Below, piece after piece: positions 4,811-6,414 of a stretch of DNA of 6,414 bases (positions are counted from its first letter, which is position 1; every line of letters starts with the position of its first letter). The position numbers and the translations under genes are program-made. The notes below the pieces were generated by a model. The model ran no database searches. It had not been told where the DNA came from and worked only from the letters and a program-made list of their open reading frames with translations. Source of the DNA: Patescibacteria group bacterium (GTDB lineage: Bacteria > Patescibacteriota > Microgenomatia > UM-FILTER-40-11); contig JAMCYY010000045.1 in the NCBI GenBank assembly GCA_023473205.1, forward strand, positions 1 to 6,414, given 5' to 3'.

Positions 4811-6295
4811 CTAATTAAATATTTTCTTTTGATAAATTAAAAAATTGTCAAAAGAAACTTTTGTTAAGTAATCCTTACTTAAAATTTGGTCTAATGCCGG
4901 AAAAGTTTTAAGTCTTTGGTCAATCGCAATTAAGCTTGGTTTTCCTTCCCTGATTTTAGCCGCTACTAAATTATAGCTTTTTAATTCATTAATATGATAG
5001 GCCACGGTGTAAGGAGAGGCGGGTGACCTTTGCGAAAGGGCGTAAATTGTTGGTAAGTCAGCCCAAATAAAGATTTTATCTTCCTTATTGGTATGGGTAT
5101 TAATATAATCGGCAAGACGATAAAGAAAAGGGGTTTGCTTGTCGAAATAGGCGAAATAGTTTGTTTGACTTTTTTTGCCAAAGGCAAATTCAACAAAATT
5201 TTGGTAATAAGAAAAAGTGGGATAAAACCAAAAATGGTAACGTGCTTCTGCCCCTAAAAGAAAGATAAACATGATAGAAACAACCATAATGGGTAATTGG
5301 TGTTTTTTTTCCCAAAGCCAGCCAAAGCCTAATGACAACGCTGGCACAGTTAAAAGTAAGTAATGGGCATATGGCCTGCCTGAAAGAGTGGCGGCAAAAA
5401 GGGTAAAGATAAACCAAAGAGGAATGAGCGCTCGCTCTCCTTGAAAACGTTTTTTATTAAGCAGTAACAAGAGTGAAAAAAATGTCACTACGGCTCCTTT
5501 GATAACTAAATCTGTTTTTAAAAATGAAACCAGGGAAAAGCTATGAGAGCCACTTTGCCAAGAAGAGATATAACTCAGCATTTGCAAAAAACAAACCTGG
5601 AAAAATTCTTTAAAAATACCTTTACTTAAGAAAAACAAAGAAGTGAAGAAAAAAGGCAGGAAAAACCCCAGGACCAGAAGGGTGTTTTTTTTGCTCCAGG
5701 AAAAAAAAGCTTCTTTTTTTTGTAATAGTGAAAGAAAAAAAATCACGGCGAGAAAATCAAAAAGGCCGGGCGCTTTTAAAAGGAAAGATAAAGAAAAAAT
5801 CATTCCTGCGGCCAAAGTTAACCAAGAAGAGACTTTGCTTTTAGGTGAAGAGAAAAGTGAAAGTGTTAAGTAAAATCCCGCAATTGTCGGCAGAAGCATA
5901 AAGTTTTCGGCGTTAGCAATATTGCCTTCCCAAAATCTGGCCGTGGTTAAAATTAAAAAAGTAATGCAAGCAGTGATCACTGCTTTATTGTTGTTGAAAA
6001 TTTTTTGGCAAAGCCGGTAAAAAAGATAGGTTGCCACTAACATGGAAATAAGTAAAAAGAAACGTGCCCAGAAAAGAGTGCCATTAGCCGCTGCCATTAA
6101 GAGGTACATGAGGGGAGGCTTATTATCATAGATGTTTTGATAAAGAAGATAACCTCTTCTAAGGGCTAGGCCGACAGTTAAATGAACTCCTTCATCGCCA
6201 TACCAGTAAGGCTCAAAAAGGGAGGGAAGACGAAGGAGGAAGACTAAAAACAATAAGATAAGAATAGATTTATTTTTTTCAATAAATTTTTTCAT
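4811..6295 (-). CDS. GT-C membrane glycosyltransferase, PMT/ArnT (GT39-like) type
   Basis: This 494-residue multi-pass protein belongs to the PMT_2/ArnT-type GT-C glycosyltransferases, which take a sugar from a polyprenyl-phosphate carrier and add it to a lipid, glycan or protein on the outer face of the membrane. After a first helix (about 9-27) comes the long external loop with the hallmark acidic pair in WYGDEGVHL (D34, E35), then YDNKPPLMYLL (56-66) and GNIANAENFMLLP (124-136), both typical of the family. Further helices continue to about 360, with GRPYAHYLLL (316-325) near the end of the membrane part. Residues from about 365 form a soluble C-terminal domain with IFIWADLPTIYALSQR, a common tail in these proteins. 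The ATG at 6295 has AAAGG (6306-6310) ten nt upstream. The D-E pair is intact, so activity is likely; the sugar and acceptor are unknown. The neighbouring phosphoribosyltransferase suggests a pentose donor, by analogy with ArnT-like enzymes. Confidence 0.87.
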   Translation of the reverse strand: MKKFIEKNKSILILLFLVFLLRLPSLFEPYWYGDEGVHLTVGLALRRGYLLYQNIYDNKPPLMYLLMAAANGTLFWARFFLLISMLVATYLFYRLCQKIFNNNKAVITACITFLILTTARFWEGNIANAENFMLLPTIAGFYLTLSLFSSPKSKVSSWLTLAAGMIFSLSFLLKAPGLFDFLAVIFFLSLLQKKEAFFSWSKKNTLLVLGFFLPFFFTSLFFLSKGIFKEFFQVCFLQMLSYISSWQSGSHSFSLVSFLKTDLVIKGAVVTFFSLLLLLNKKRFQGERALIPLWFIFTLFAATLSGRPYAHYLLLTVPALSLGFGWLWEKKHQLPIMVVSIMFIFLLGAEARYHFWFYPTFSYYQNFVEFAFGKKSQTNYFAYFDKQTPFLYRLADYINTHTNKEDKIFIWADLPTIYALSQRSPASPYTVAYHINELKSYNLVAAKIREGKPSLIAIDQRLKTFPALDQILSKDYLTKVSFDNFLIYQKKIFN

Positions 6296-6335
6296 AGCTT
6301 TTTGACCTTTGCATTTTGCTTTTGTCTCTTGCTTG

Positions 6336-6341
6336 ATTATA
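6336..6341 (-). promoter_or_regulatory. Perfect -10 box TATAAT upstream of the glycosyltransferase operon
   Basis: Read on the minus strand, TATAAT lies about 40 nt before the ATG at 6295 and would give a leader of about 35 nt that contains the AAAGG ribosome site (6306-6310). No good -35 is present at 17-18 nt (GGAATA or TGGAAT), and there is no extended TGn. On the plus strand the same bases overlap TATACT (6338-6343), so divergent firing is possible. It also overlaps the TAA of a possible upstream gene on the same strand. Confidence 0.4.
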
Positions 6342-6414
6342 CTTTCTCCGTTACCCGATATTCCATGTATTTACCTAACATTAAACGCGTATGGGCACGT
6401 TTCTTTTTACTTAT
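6337..6414 (-). CDS. Possible C-terminal tail of an upstream operon gene (cut by right edge)
   Basis: On the minus strand the frame that enters at base 6414 is open for 25 codons and ends with TAA at 6337-6339, 41 nt before the GT-C start. The tail is basic and looks protein-like (KKKRAHTRLMLGKYMEYR, then VTEKV). Same strand and short spacing fit a further gene of the operon. Twenty-five open codons can occur by chance, and no family can be recognised from this piece. A competing reading on the plus strand starts at the ATG at 6365 (MYLPNIKRVWARFFLL) and runs off the edge, but it has no Shine-Dalgarno. Confidence 0.42.
   Translation of the reverse strand: MSKKKRAHTRLMLGKYMEYRVTEKV

Noticed and set aside
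6365..6414. Plus-strand gene starting at ATG 6365
   Set aside because: Only 16 codons are visible, with no Shine-Dalgarno and no properly spaced leaderless -10; kept only as an alternative to the minus-strand tail.

Overview
The window is AT-rich, tightly packed bacterial DNA. Gene style (very short gaps, many starts without a Shine-Dalgarno, a tRNA-Cys without encoded CCA, a PEGA lipoprotein, divergent polyprenyl-phosphate glycosyltransferases) suggests a Candidate Phyla Radiation bacterium, perhaps Microgenomates. That placement is inference. TGA acts as a stop after the helicase and the GT4 gene, so the Gly-recoded code of Gracilibacteria/SR1 does not apply.

Plus strand, left part: the C-terminal part of a RecD/Dda-type SF1 helicase (cut by the left edge); a short intergenic element made of heptamers ACGATTN in inverted orientation; tRNA-Cys(GCA) with an unusual D-loop/T-loop elbow; a DedA/VTT membrane protein; and a lipoprotein with two PEGA domains and a C-terminal SH3-like domain. 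The lipoprotein has a near-consensus promoter so close to its ATG that the mRNA is probably leaderless.

Minus strand, right part (transcribed from about 6330 down to 2490): a GT-C (PMT/ArnT-type) membrane glycosyltransferase, a small three-helix membrane protein, a WecA/MraY-type GT4 homologue that has lost several signature acidic residues, and a UbiA-superfamily protein that closely resembles decaprenyl-phosphate phosphoribosyltransferase. Spacings are 6 nt, 0 nt and a 64-nt overlap, so this looks like one operon. At the right edge a short open frame on the same strand may be the tail of a further operon gene.

How they may work together: the UbiA-type enzyme would make a polyprenyl-phosphate-linked pentose from PRPP, and the GT-C enzyme would use a polyprenyl-phosphate sugar at the outer membrane face. 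This suggests a pentose-containing cell-surface glycan or glycosylation pathway. The role of the altered GT4 protein is the main open question. The plus-strand lipoprotein and the operon converge with only 3 nt between their stop codons. No CRISPR array, insertion sequence or phage module was seen, and there is no gene-free stretch over 300 bases.
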